Assembly: GCF_017309385.1 (NCBI RefSeq)
Contig: NZ_JAFJMJ010000002.1
Span: 1,860,001-1,924,000, forward strand
Reading direction: 5' to 3'
DNA from: Amycolatopsis sp. 195334CR
GTDB taxonomy: Bacteria > Actinomycetota > Actinomycetes > Mycobacteriales > Pseudonocardiaceae
DNA length: 64,000 nucleotides
Shown: one piece after another, positions 41,798-49,926 of the stretch
Layout: the number at the start of each line of letters is the position of its first letter
Numbering within the stretch: position 1 is the first letter of the stretch
Notes under the pieces: generated by a model
Database searches by the model: none
What the model was told of the DNA's origin: nothing
The model's input: only the letters and a program-made list of their open reading frames with translations
Translations under genes and position numbers: made by a program

Positions 41798-42745
41798 GTG
41801 CAGAGATTCCGCAGCTTGCTCGGCGAACTCGGGTTCGCCGAGTCCGACCACGAACTGCCCGCCAGCACCAAGCGCTTCCCGGACGGCGCCCAGTACCGGG
41901 TGGAGATCCCCAGCGTCGAAGGGCCCGAGGTGTTCGAGGCCGTGCTGGCCGAGGCCACCGCGCGCGACGTGCCGGTGCACCGGGTCTCCCAGGGCAGCGG
42001 CGGCATGCTGCTGACCAGGGACGAGCTGCGGCGGATGGCGGAGCTCGGCGCCGGCACACGCACCGAGGTGAGCCTGTTCGCGCGGCCGCTGGCCGGCTGG
42101 TCCACCGGCGCCGCCGCGCTGGCCTCGGGCGCGGGCGCGCTCGCCGCGCAGGCGCGGGGCACCGAGCAACTCGTGCACAACCTCGCCGACATCGCCCGAT
42201 CCGCCGACGCGGGCATCCGCAGCGTGCTGATCACCGATCTGGGCACGCTGGAACTGGGCGCCGCCTGCCGGGACCGCGGCCTGCTCCCGGCGAACCTCCA
42301 GTTCAAGATCAGTGTCCAGATGGGACTGTCCAACCCGGTCTCGATCCGGCTGGCGCAGCGGGTCGGCGCGGACACCTACAACGTGCCGACCGACCTGAGC
42401 CTCGGCCAGCTGGCGGCCGTGCGCGCCGCGGTGGACCTGCCGCTGGACATCTACCTGGAGTCCCCGGACGACCAGGGCGGCTTCGTCCGGCACTTCGAGA
42501 TCGCCGAGATCGTCCGGGTGGCCGCGCCGGTGTACCTCAAGTTCGGCCTGCGCAACTCGCCGAACATCTACCCCAGCGGCTCGCACCTGACCGACGTGGC
42601 CATCCGGCTGGCCCGCGAACGGGTGCGGCGCGCCGAGATCGGCCTGGCGCTGCTGGCCGAGCTGATGCCGGACGCGGTGATGTCCGAGCTGGGGGCCGAA
42701 GGAATCGCACTGCCGGAACCGCTGAACCAGGGAGCAGCCCGATGA
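41798..42745 (+). CDS. U32-peptidase-like TIM-barrel protein of unknown function
   Basis: A 315-residue protein. It shows beta/alpha-barrel-like sequence: YRVEIPSVEGPEVFEAVLAEA, VPVHRVSQGSGGMLLT, GIRSVLITDLGTLELG, LQFKISVQMGLSNPVSIRLA, DTYNVPTDLSLGQLAAV, LDIYLESPDDQGGFVR and VYLKFGLRNSPNIYP. Relatives in actinomycetes are sometimes labelled peptidase U32, but no protease is demanded by this pathway and I see no U32 zinc/catalytic set. It lies inside the lactonase-dehydratase operon, overlapping the dehydratase start by 4 bases, so a carbohydrate-acid role (keto-acid dehydratase, aldolase or epimerase) is more likely. Start GTG 41798. Confidence 0.6.
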   Translation: MQRFRSLLGELGFAESDHELPASTKRFPDGAQYRVEIPSVEGPEVFEAVLAEATARDVPVHRVSQGSGGMLLTRDELRRMAELGAGTRTEVSLFARPLAGWSTGAAALASGAGALAAQARGTEQLVHNLADIARSADAGIRSVLITDLGTLELGAACRDRGLLPANLQFKISVQMGLSNPVSIRLAQRVGADTYNVPTDLSLGQLAAVRAAVDLPLDIYLESPDDQGGFVRHFEIAEIVRVAAPVYLKFGLRNSPNIYPSGSHLTDVAIRLARERVRRAEIGLALLAELMPDAVMSELGAEGIALPEPLNQGAAR

Positions 42746-43890
42746 AGATCACCGCGGTGGACACGTTCGTGCTCGGCACGCCGTGGCGAGACCTCACCTT
42801 CGTCCGCGTCACCACCGACGACGGGCTGGCCGGCGTCGGCGAGACGCGCATGCTGGGCCACACCAAGGCATTGCTGGGTTATCTCGCCGAAGCGGTGCCG
42901 CGGCACGTGATCGGGCACGACCCGTTCGACACCGAAGCGCTGGTGCAGCGGATGAAGTACGGCGACTACGGCCGTGCGGGCGAGATCGTCATGTCCGGCA
43001 TCGCCTGCGTGGAGATGGCCTGCTGGGACATCATCGGCAAGGCGCTCGGCCAGCCGGTGTGGCGGCTGCTCGGCGGCAAGGTCCGCGACCGGGTCAAGGC
43101 CTACGCCAACGGCTGGTACACAGTGGAGCGGACGCCGGAGGAATTCGCCGCCGCGGCCAGGAAAGTCGTCGAGCGCGGGTACCTGGCGATGAAGTTCGAC
43201 CCGTTCGGACCGGGGCAGTGGGAGCTGGAACCCGCCGAGCGGCGGCGCTGCGTCTCGCTGGTCGAGGCGGTGCGCGACGCGGTCGGCCCGGACGTCGAGC
43301 TGCTGGTGGAGATGCACGGCCGGTTCGCGCCCGCGGAGGCCATCCGGATCGCGCGGATGCTGGAGCCCTACGACCCGGCGTGGATCGAGGAGCCGGTGCC
43401 GCCGGCCAACCTCAAGGCGCTGGCCACGGTGGCGGCCAAGGTGAACATCCCGGTGGCCACCGGTGAGCGCATCCACGACCGCGTCGAGTTCCGCGAACTG
43501 TTCGAATCCGGTGCCGTGGACGTGATCCAGCCCGACATCGGGCACCTCGGCGGCATCGCCGAGACCCGCAAGCTGGCGGCCACCGCCGAGGCGCACTACG
43601 CGCTGATCGCCCCGCACAACGTGGGCGGCCCGGTGCTCACCGCGGCGAACCTGCACCTGGCCGCGTGCACGCCGAACTTCAAGATCCAGGAGCACTTCAA
43701 CGACTTCGCCGACGAGCACGTGAAGCAGGCGGCGCCGGGCCTGCCGGAGGTGATCGACGGGTACTTCGCGCTGCCGGACGCCCCCGGCCTCGGGGTGGAA
43801 CTGGACCCGGACTTCATCACCGGGCACCCGTCCACCGGCGCCTTCTTCGACTTGTTCAAGGAGGGCTGGGAGCGGCGCGGCACCAGGTAA
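42742..43890 (+). CDS. Enolase-superfamily sugar-acid dehydratase (galactonate dehydratase/mandelate racemase type)
   Basis: A 382-residue enzyme. The capping domain begins KITAVDTFVLGTPWRDLTFVRV. The barrel has K151 (AMKFDPFG), metal ligands E190 (LVEMHG, with H192), E216 (WIEEP) and E242 (TGERI), then D265 (QPDIGHLGG) and H292 (APHNVGGP). This set is typical of acid-sugar dehydratases that remove water from aldonates to give 2-keto-3-deoxy acids. With the neighbouring lactonase it fits an arabonate- or xylonate-type substrate. Last gene of the operon; ATGA overlap with the gene before. Confidence 0.88.
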   Translation: MKITAVDTFVLGTPWRDLTFVRVTTDDGLAGVGETRMLGHTKALLGYLAEAVPRHVIGHDPFDTEALVQRMKYGDYGRAGEIVMSGIACVEMACWDIIGKALGQPVWRLLGGKVRDRVKAYANGWYTVERTPEEFAAAARKVVERGYLAMKFDPFGPGQWELEPAERRRCVSLVEAVRDAVGPDVELLVEMHGRFAPAEAIRIARMLEPYDPAWIEEPVPPANLKALATVAAKVNIPVATGERIHDRVEFRELFESGAVDVIQPDIGHLGGIAETRKLAATAEAHYALIAPHNVGGPVLTAANLHLAACTPNFKIQEHFNDFADEHVKQAAPGLPEVIDGYFALPDAPGLGVELDPDFITGHPSTGAFFDLFKEGWERRGTR

Positions 43891-43907
43891 CGAAACTTTC
43901 GGTCTGA

Positions 43908-43976
43908 CTGGCCCAGGCACGTCTCCGCAGTGGGTGAAATGCCCGCTTCGCTCTTCGCGGAAATGGTCTGGGCCAG
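43908..43976. repeat. Imperfect hairpin after the dehydratase gene
   Basis: CTGGCCCAG (43908-43916) pairs with CTGGGCCAG (43968-43976), and the inner flanks (CACGTCTCCGC against GCGGAAATGG) pair partially. The left arm resembles the outer arm of the palindrome at 25370 (GGCCCAGG, ACGT, CTC, AGT in order). It may be a related dispersed element or the operon terminator; there is no T-run. Confidence 0.45.
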
Positions 43977-43990
43977 GCGGGATGGCTTTC

Positions 43991-44025
43991 GGTATGTTTC
44001 CGAAAACTGTTCGAAACTTGTTGAC
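43991..44025. promoter_or_regulatory. IclR-type half-site in the xylanase promoter region
   Basis: The exact TGTTCGA arm (44008-44014) is followed by AAAC; the other arm is not conserved. Just upstream TTTCGG and CCGAAA make another short inverted repeat (about 43988-44006). A TTGACA -35 candidate begins at 44021. Regulation by the same IclR protein is possible but weakly supported. Confidence 0.35.
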
Positions 44026-44087
44026 AGCCTCGTGGTGGCCGACCAAGACTCGGAAGGGTCTCCCGCCGGCCTCAACGAGGAGGAAAC

Positions 44088-44786
44088 ATGACCAGGGACG
44101 ACTCGGCCGAAGGCCAGCCCCACCCGATCAACCGCCGGATGTTCCTCGGCGGCACCGGCGCGCTGGCGCTCACGGCCACGTCCGCGCTGGTGCTGCCCGG
44201 AACCGCGGGCGCCGACACCACCGTCACCACCAACCAGACCGGTAACCACAACGGGTACTACTTCTCGTTCTGGACCGACGCCCCCGGCACGGTGTCGATG
44301 ACACTGAGCAACGGCGGGAACTACCGCACCAACTGGAGCAACACCGGCAACTTCGTCTGCGGCAAGGGCTGGAGCAACGGCTCCCGCCGGACGGTCAACT
44401 ACTCCGGCAGCTTCAACCCCTCCGGCAACGGCTACCTGTGCCTCTACGGCTGGACCTCGAACCCGCTCGTCGAGTACTACATCGTGGAGAGCTGGGGCAA
44501 CTACCGGCCGACCGGCTCGCACCGGGGCACCGTCTACAGCGACGGCGGCAACTACGACATCTACTACACCATGCGGCACAACGCGCCCTCGGTCGAAGGC
44601 ACCAAGACCTTCCCGCAGTTCTGGAGCACCCGGCAGTCGAGGCGGGTCGGCGGCTCGATCAACACCGGCGCCCACTTCGACGCCTGGAAGAGCAAGGGGA
44701 TGAACCTCGGCAACTTCAGCTACTACATGATCATGGCCACCGAGGGGTACCAGAGCAGCGGCAACTCCAACATCACGGTGAGCTGA
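44088..44786 (+). CDS. Tat-exported GH11 endo-1,4-beta-xylanase
   Basis: A 232-residue enzyme. A twin-arginine type signal ([20 protein letters not shown]) leads to a GH11 jelly roll: [12 protein letters not shown], nucleophile E129 in [11 protein letters not shown] and acid/base E219 in [10 protein letters not shown]. It ends at the catalytic domain, with no xylan-binding module. It cuts xylan backbones, complementing the arabinofuranosidases that strip side chains. The ATG at 44088 follows AACGAGGAGGAAAC. It converges on the dioxygenase gene with no gap. Confidence 0.95.
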   Translation: MTRDDSAEGQPHPINRRMFLGGTGALALTATSALVLPGTAGADTTVTTNQTGNHNGYYFSFWTDAPGTVSMTLSNGGNYRTNWSNTGNFVCGKGWSNGSRRTVNYSGSFNPSGNGYLCLYGWTSNPLVEYYIVESWGNYRPTGSHRGTVYSDGGNYDIYYTMRHNAPSVEGTKTFPQFWSTRQSRRVGGSINTGAHFDAWKSKGMNLGNFSYYMIMATEGYQSSGNSNITVS

Positions 44787-45611
44787 TCACCGCCCGTCCC
44801 GGTCCGAGTCGGCGGACAGGACCAGGGCGCCGAGATAGCCGTCCGCCTGCCGGGTCACCTTCAGCAGCATGCTCTCCTCGAAGATGCTGTCGCCTTCGTT
44901 GAAGGTGTCCCGGCCGGTGTGCGCGGCGTAGGGCTCGTTCTCGAACACCGCCGAGTTCAGTGCCTCGTCGAACATCAGCTGGCTGGTCAGCACGCGCTCG
45001 TTGCTCACGTGCACCATCACGTGGATGTGCACGGTCCGCCCGCGGTACCAGCCGGGCCAGATGGTGGTGAACCCGACGACGCCCTCGGCGTTGGTGACCT
45101 GCGCGCCGCGCAGGTATCGCTGGTCATCGGTCGGGGTCAGGTCGGCCATGCCGTCACCGGCACCCGTGCCGCCCGGCGGCGGCCCACCGGCGGGAGGGGC
45201 ACCCGCGGGCGGGCCGCCGCTTCCGCTGGACCGCGCTTCGGCGCCGGAGTACAGGCCGGCCGCGTCGCAGTGCCAGATCTCGACCACCGCGTTGGGCAGC
45301 GCCGCGCAGGTTTCGCTGTCCTGGAGCTTCAGCGCCAGCCGCAGCGTGGTGCCCGGACGCTCCTCACGGATGTCGGCCCGCACCTTGTCGGCGTCGAAGT
45401 AGTACGGGCCCTGGGTGGTTTCCGGGGTGAGCACGCAGGTTCCCGCGCCGCTGAACACGTCCTCGGTGGCGGCCGCGGTGGTGCTCGCGGCCGCGGTCTG
45501 TTGCGGCTCGCTGGTGGAACAGGCGGCGAGCAGGCCGGTCAGGCTGAGCGAGCTGATCCCGGCGAGCAGGCGACGGCGGCTCACCCGCTGCCCTTCGTGG
45601 TGGTCGGTCAT
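44787..45611 (-). CDS. Exported intradiol ring-cleavage dioxygenase family lipoprotein
   Basis: A 274-residue protein. The N terminus has twin arginines and a lipobox (SRRRLLAGISSLSLTGLLAAC), so it is probably Tat-exported and lipid-anchored. The catechol-dioxygenase fold is seen in TQGPYYFDADKVRADI (first Tyr ligand), VVEIWHCDAAGLYSG, RYLRGAQVTNAEGVVGFTTIWPGWY (second Tyr) and TVHIHVMVH (His ligands). A glycine/proline-rich insert (GPPAGAPPAGGPPPGG) interrupts the domain. It would use Fe(III) to open catechol-type rings outside the cell. ATG 45611 was chosen; a GTG at 45620 is possible. Confidence 0.83.
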   Translation of the reverse strand: MTDHHEGQRVSRRRLLAGISSLSLTGLLAACSTSEPQQTAAASTTAAATEDVFSGAGTCVLTPETTQGPYYFDADKVRADIREERPGTTLRLALKLQDSETCAALPNAVVEIWHCDAAGLYSGAEARSSGSGGPPAGAPPAGGPPPGGTGAGDGMADLTPTDDQRYLRGAQVTNAEGVVGFTTIWPGWYRGRTVHIHVMVHVSNERVLTSQLMFDEALNSAVFENEPYAAHTGRDTFNEGDSIFEESMLLKVTRQADGYLGALVLSADSDRDGR

Positions 45612-45677
45612 GGCAGCCACGCTAGGTACCGCGGATGGCCGCCGCCTGTGCGAACGCTGTGCGTTCCCTATGCGTCG

Positions 45678-46316
45678 CTAGACGCTCCGGTCGGCCACCA
45701 GGCGCACGGCGAGGGCGCCGAAGATTGCCGCGGACACGCGGTCGAGCCAGCGGCGGATCGACGGGCGCCGCAGCAGCAGAGCGGCCAGCGCGCCGGCGGT
45801 CAGCCCGACCGAGCCGTCCACCGAGAGCCCGACCGCGATGAACACCGCGCCCAGCACCAGGAACTGCGCCCACAGCGGCCACGCGGCGTCGGCGTGCAGG
45901 AACTGCGGGAAGAAGGCGAGGAAGAACAGGATCACCTTGGGATTGGCCAGATTGGTCAGGACCGCCAGCACGTAGGTGCGCCGCAGGCTGCGGTCCGGCA
46001 CCGGCTCGGGGTCGGTGTTCGCCAGCGCCTGCTTGGACGAACGCAGCGTGGTCACCGCGAGGTAGACGAGGAACGCCGCGCCGGTGATGCGGATCGCGTC
46101 CAGCACCGCCGGGACCGCCTGCAGCAGCGCGCCGAGCCCGAGCGCGGCGGCGACGGTGTGCACGGCGAGGCCGGTGGACATGCCGAGTGCCGCGACCACG
46201 CCCGCTCGTCGCCCCTTGGCGATCCCGTTGGCGACGATGAACAGCATGTCGGGCCCGGGCACCAGGCTGATGACCAGCGCGGCGGCCACGAAGGCCAGCA
46301 GTACGGAAAGATCCAC
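45678..46316 (-). CDS. LysE family exporter
   Basis: A 212-residue protein with six hydrophobic segments and the LysE/RhtB signature SLVPGPDMLFIVANGIAKGRRAGVVAALGMSTGLAVHT. Members export amino acids or related metabolites. The GTG at 46316 starts at the first membrane span. A CACCGG-AA-CCGGTG palindrome lies 16 bases upstream, and the gene is divergent from a PucR/CdaR-type regulator. Confidence 0.87.
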   Translation of the reverse strand: MDLSVLLAFVAAALVISLVPGPDMLFIVANGIAKGRRAGVVAALGMSTGLAVHTVAAALGLGALLQAVPAVLDAIRITGAAFLVYLAVTTLRSSKQALANTDPEPVPDRSLRRTYVLAVLTNLANPKVILFFLAFFPQFLHADAAWPLWAQFLVLGAVFIAVGLSVDGSVGLTAGALAALLLRRPSIRRWLDRVSAAIFGALAVRLVADRSV

Positions 46317-46331
46317 AACGCCATCAGAACA

Positions 46332-46345
46332 CACCGGAACCGGTG
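46332..46345. promoter_or_regulatory. Palindrome upstream of the LysE gene
   Basis: CACCGGAACCGGTG has exact 6-base arms and lies 16 bases from the LysE-type start in the divergent gap before the PucR/CdaR-like gene. It is a candidate operator with unknown partner. Confidence 0.35.
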
Positions 46346-46456
46346 GCGGGTAGCGGTTTTCCGGCCCGGGTCGTTGCTGTCGAGCGGAATCGGTGCTTCC
46401 GGCCGCGCGGCGGGTTCACTACGCTCTGCCGGTCACCTCTTTTCGAGGGAGCCGGT

Positions 46457-47593
46457 GTGAGCGATCTGTTCGAAGTGCTGGAAAAACGCGCCGAAGCGAA
46501 CGCGCGGGCGGAGATCATCGCCTACGGCCGCGAAATCCCGGATTACCGGCGGGAAGCCGCGGATCCGCGCGGGCACGCGGCGATGCTCGACTACGCCATC
46601 TGGTTTCGCCGCCATACCGTCGAAATGACGCGCGAGAACACGCAATTGGGCGAGGAAGCGCTTGCTTTCATCGGGGAGATCGGCAGGCAGCGGGCGAGCA
46701 ACGGGTTCAGCACGCGGTCCGCGGAATCGGTGCTGGTGCTGCACGCGAACCTGATGCTGCACGAGATCCACGACGCGGCGGGCGACGGTGAGGACCTCAA
46801 CGCGCTGCTCCGGCTGACCGCGTGGTTCGGCACGCAGGGATTGCGCGGAACGGCCGCCTACATGCGCGGCTATCTGGACGAACAGGCGTTGCGCGTCAAA
46901 TTGGCGCAGCGGGTGAGCAATTTCGCCGAATCGCTGCTGGCGGACGCGGCCACCGCCGGGGAAATCGCGCGGAGTCTCGGGGTGACCGCGCACGAGGAAT
47001 ACGTGGTGGTGGTCCTCCGCTGCCCGGCGACGCCGGAGACTGGGGAAATCGTGGAACTGGCGTTCAAACAACACGGCGTGCCGTTGTTGTGGCGCCAGCC
47101 GGACGAGGTGGTGGCGCTGATCCCGGCCGGGCACGGGGACCCGCTGACCGTGGTCAAGGCGCTCGCCGAGCTGACCGGCGGGCCGTGCGCGGTGGGAGCG
47201 GCCACCGGGCGCACGGGTTCGCTGGCCGAGGCGCTGGCGGTGGCCGGCCGGGTGGCGCGGGTGGCGCCCCGGGAGCGGGTGCCGCACGCGCTGTACGGGA
47301 TTCCCGAGGTCTTCGTGGAACTCGGCGTGGCCAGGGTGCCCGAGGTCGACGAGTGGCTCGGCGACCTGGTGCGGTGCCTGGCCAACGGGCCCGACCTGGT
47401 GGCCACCCTGGACGCCTACTACCGCAACGACATGAACCGGCTGGTCACCGCGCTCGCGCTGCACATCCACCCGCGAACGCTGGACTACCGGCTGGGCCGG
47501 GTGCGCGACCTGGCCGGGGTGGACCCCGGCTCGGTCCGCGGCATCCGCATCCTGAGCAGCGCGGTGGCCCGAGCCCTGCGCGAACCGGACTGA
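46457..47593 (+). CDS. PucR/CdaR-type helix-turn-helix regulator
   Basis: A 378-residue protein. The N-terminal 150 residues resemble an RsbT-type helical sensor region, the middle is a GGDEF-like beta/alpha domain (EYVVVVLRCPATPETGEIVELAF), and the C terminus is the PucR helix-turn-helix: LVATLDAYYRNDMNRLVTALALHIHPRTLDYRLGRVRDLAGVDP. The ligand is unknown. The GTG at 46457 follows GAGGGAGCC. It is divergent from the LysE exporter and is followed by a strong hairpin. Confidence 0.83.
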   Translation: MSDLFEVLEKRAEANARAEIIAYGREIPDYRREAADPRGHAAMLDYAIWFRRHTVEMTRENTQLGEEALAFIGEIGRQRASNGFSTRSAESVLVLHANLMLHEIHDAAGDGEDLNALLRLTAWFGTQGLRGTAAYMRGYLDEQALRVKLAQRVSNFAESLLADAATAGEIARSLGVTAHEEYVVVVLRCPATPETGEIVELAFKQHGVPLLWRQPDEVVALIPAGHGDPLTVVKALAELTGGPCAVGAATGRTGSLAEALAVAGRVARVAPRERVPHALYGIPEVFVELGVARVPEVDEWLGDLVRCLANGPDLVATLDAYYRNDMNRLVTALALHIHPRTLDYRLGRVRDLAGVDPGSVRGIRILSSAVARALREPD

Positions 47594-47596
47594 GCT

Positions 47597-47657
47597 GAAT
47601 GCTATGAGTGGGGCATTACTTGCGGTGAATGCAAGTAATGCCCCACTCATAGCATTC
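47597..47657. terminator. Perfect 27-base hairpin between PucR-type and ohr genes
   Basis: The arms 47597-47623 and 47631-47657 are exact reverse complements of 27 bases with a 7-base loop. It starts 3 bases after the regulator stop and ends 15 bases before the convergent ohr stop. It has no T-run but would end or insulate both transcripts. The unusual length and perfect pairing suggest a dispersed palindromic element; I recall similar hairpins in Amycolatopsis intergenic DNA, which is memory, not a search. Confidence 0.7.
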
Positions 47658-47672
47658 GAAGGGGTGGGTGGG

Positions 47673-48080
<408 letters not shown>

Positions 48081-48120
48081 GGGATTCCTTCCGTCGGGAT
48101 CGAGGTCTGCCCCGAAAGAG

Positions 48121-48145
48121 TTGCACACAACTGAGTTGTGCGCAA
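48121..48145. promoter_or_regulatory. OhrR operator (palindrome)
   Basis: TTGCACACAACT and AGTTGTGCGCAA arms share a centre at about 48133, with one mismatch. It lies between the divergent ohr and ohrR genes and fits OhrR boxes described for actinomycetes. Confidence 0.8.
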
Positions 48146-48164
48146 CCTAATGTAGGCTGGACGC

Positions 48165-48647
48165 ATGATCGCGAGCCAAGAACCCGTGACGGCGGAGGAG
48201 CTGCTGCGCCTGGACAACCAGATCTGCTTCGCGCTGCACGCGGCGTCCCGCGCGTTCGGCACGCTGTACCGGACCGCGTTGCGCGAGCTGGATCTGACCT
48301 ATCCGCAGTACCTGGTGATGCTGGTGCTGTGGGAGTCCGACGGGGTCCCGGTCAAGGAGATCGGCGCGCGGCTGCGGCTGGACTCCGGCACGCTGTCCCC
48401 GCTGCTCAAGCGGCTGGAGGGCGCCGGGCTGATCCGGCGGTTGCGCAGCGAGCAGGACGAGCGCTCGGTGGAGATCCACCTGACCGCGGCCGGGGAGGCG
48501 TTGCGCGAGCGGGCGCTGGACGTGCCGCGGCAGATCGGGGCCGCCACCGGGATGCCGGTGGCCGAGCTCAAGGACCTGCGCGCCAGGGTGGCCGCGCTGA
48601 CCGCCGCCATCGACGGCACCGCCGACACCGAAGCGGGCTGCCCCTAA
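48165..48647 (+). CDS. ohrR: MarR family organic peroxide sensor OhrR
   Basis: A 160-residue MarR-fold repressor. C21 in LDNQICFALHAASRAF is the reactive sensing cysteine at the family position; the recognition helix region is VPVKEIGARLRLDSGTLSPLLKRLEGAGLI with the wing RSEQDERSVEIHLT. Oxidation of C21 by organic peroxides releases it from the ohr operator. Its 3' end overlaps the convergent transporter gene by 4 bases. Confidence 0.93.
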   Translation: MIASQEPVTAEELLRLDNQICFALHAASRAFGTLYRTALRELDLTYPQYLVMLVLWESDGVPVKEIGARLRLDSGTLSPLLKRLEGAGLIRRLRSEQDERSVEIHLTAAGEALRERALDVPRQIGAATGMPVAELKDLRARVAALTAAIDGTADTEAGCP

Positions 48648-49921
48648 CGCGCGATGTCCACCTCCTTGCTTTCCTTGGACAGCGCGAAGGCGACGAACGA
48701 GACCACCGCGGTGAAGATCATCCAGACCGCCACCAGCCAGCCCCTGCCGTCCGCCTGGGCCACCAGCGCGGCGGCGATCAGCGGCGAGAACCCGCCCAGC
48801 GCGGCGCCGATCTCCCGTGACGCGGCGAACCCGGTGTAGCGCACCCGCGCGCCGAACAGTTCGGCGTAGAAAGCGGGCTGCACGGCGATCATCGGCGCGA
48901 AGCCGAGCGTGGTCGCCACCACCAGCGCCAGCCAGATCAGCGCCGGCTCCCTGGTGTCGAGCAGCAGGAAGAACGGGAACGCGAACGCGGCGGTGAAGAC
49001 CACGCTGAACAGGTTCAGCGGCCGCCGCCCGATCCGGTCGGACAGCGCGCCGTACACCGGTTGCAGCGCGATCACCGCCACGCTGAACAGGATCACCCCG
49101 GTCAGCCCCACCCAGCGCTCCATGCCGAGCGTTTTGGTCAGGTACGTGACGGTGTACGTGGCGTAGATGTAGACGACCGCGGTGTCGCAGATGTGCGCGC
49201 CGATGCCGATGCCGAAGTTGCGCGGATACCGCCGCAGCGCGTCGAAAACCGGCAGCGACACGGTGCTCTGCTTCGCCGACAGCTCGCGGAACACCGGCGA
49301 TTCGGCGACGCGCAGCCGGACGTAGAGCGCGACCCCGATGAGCACGAAGCTGAACCAGAACGGGATCCGCCACGCCCAGGCGAGCACGGTCTCCCGGCCC
49401 AGCTGCTCGACCAGCAGGAACACCACCGTGCCTGCCAGCAGTCCGATTTGGACACCGGTCTGCGCGAACGAGGTGAAGAAGCCGCGCCGCCGCGGTGGCG
49501 CGTGCTCGGCGAGCAGGGTGGACGCGCCGCCGAACTCGGCGCCGGCGCCGAGGCCCTGGCACATCCGCAGCACGGTGAGCAGGATCGGCGCGGCGATGCC
49601 GATGCTGTCGTAGGTGGGCAGCAGGCCGATCAGCCCGGTGGACACGCCCATCACCAGCGTGGTCACCACCAGCGTGGACCGGCGGCCGATGCGGTCGCCG
49701 AGGTGGCCGAACAGGAACCCGCCGAGCGGGCGCACCGCGAAGCCGACGCCGAAGGTGGCGAAGCCGACGATGGTGCCCATCGCCGGGTCGGCGGTGCGGA
49801 AGAACAGCTCGTTGAACGCCAGCGTGACGGCGAAGCCGTAGATGAAGAAGTCGTACCACTCGAGCGCGGTGCCGACCACGGAGGCACTGACCACGCGGCG
49901 CAGCTCGGCGGGGGCGGTCAT
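48644..49921 (-). CDS. MFS transporter, metabolite:H+ symporter (MHS) type
   Basis: A 425-residue, 12-span carrier with the MHS signature: VVSASVVGTALEWYDFFIYGFAVTLAF near the N terminus and RPLGGFLFGHLGDRIGRR in the first loop. The family imports small organic acids and zwitterions (shikimate, alpha-ketoglutarate, proline/betaine). The ATG at 49921 has GAGGGAG 8 bases upstream. It follows the Ldh-type dehydrogenase gene directly, so transported hydroxy acid and its oxidation are linked. Confidence 0.87.
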   Translation of the reverse strand: MTAPAELRRVVSASVVGTALEWYDFFIYGFAVTLAFNELFFRTADPAMGTIVGFATFGVGFAVRPLGGFLFGHLGDRIGRRSTLVVTTLVMGVSTGLIGLLPTYDSIGIAAPILLTVLRMCQGLGAGAEFGGASTLLAEHAPPRRRGFFTSFAQTGVQIGLLAGTVVFLLVEQLGRETVLAWAWRIPFWFSFVLIGVALYVRLRVAESPVFRELSAKQSTVSLPVFDALRRYPRNFGIGIGAHICDTAVVYIYATYTVTYLTKTLGMERWVGLTGVILFSVAVIALQPVYGALSDRIGRRPLNLFSVVFTAAFAFPFFLLLDTREPALIWLALVVATTLGFAPMIAVQPAFYAELFGARVRYTGFAASREIGAALGGFSPLIAAALVAQADGRGWLVAVWMIFTAVVSFVAFALSKESKEVDIAR

Positions 49922-49926
49922 GATCA

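Noticed and set aside
41798..42745. Naming the barrel protein a U32 peptidase
   Set aside because: The resemblance is to a fold label only; the operon context and the lack of a convincing protease motif make that function doubtful.
44919..46460. A 513-codon plus-strand frame across the dioxygenase and LysE genes
   Set aside because: The opposite strand encodes two proteins with clear family motifs; this frame is rich in His, Arg and Gln, as shadows are.
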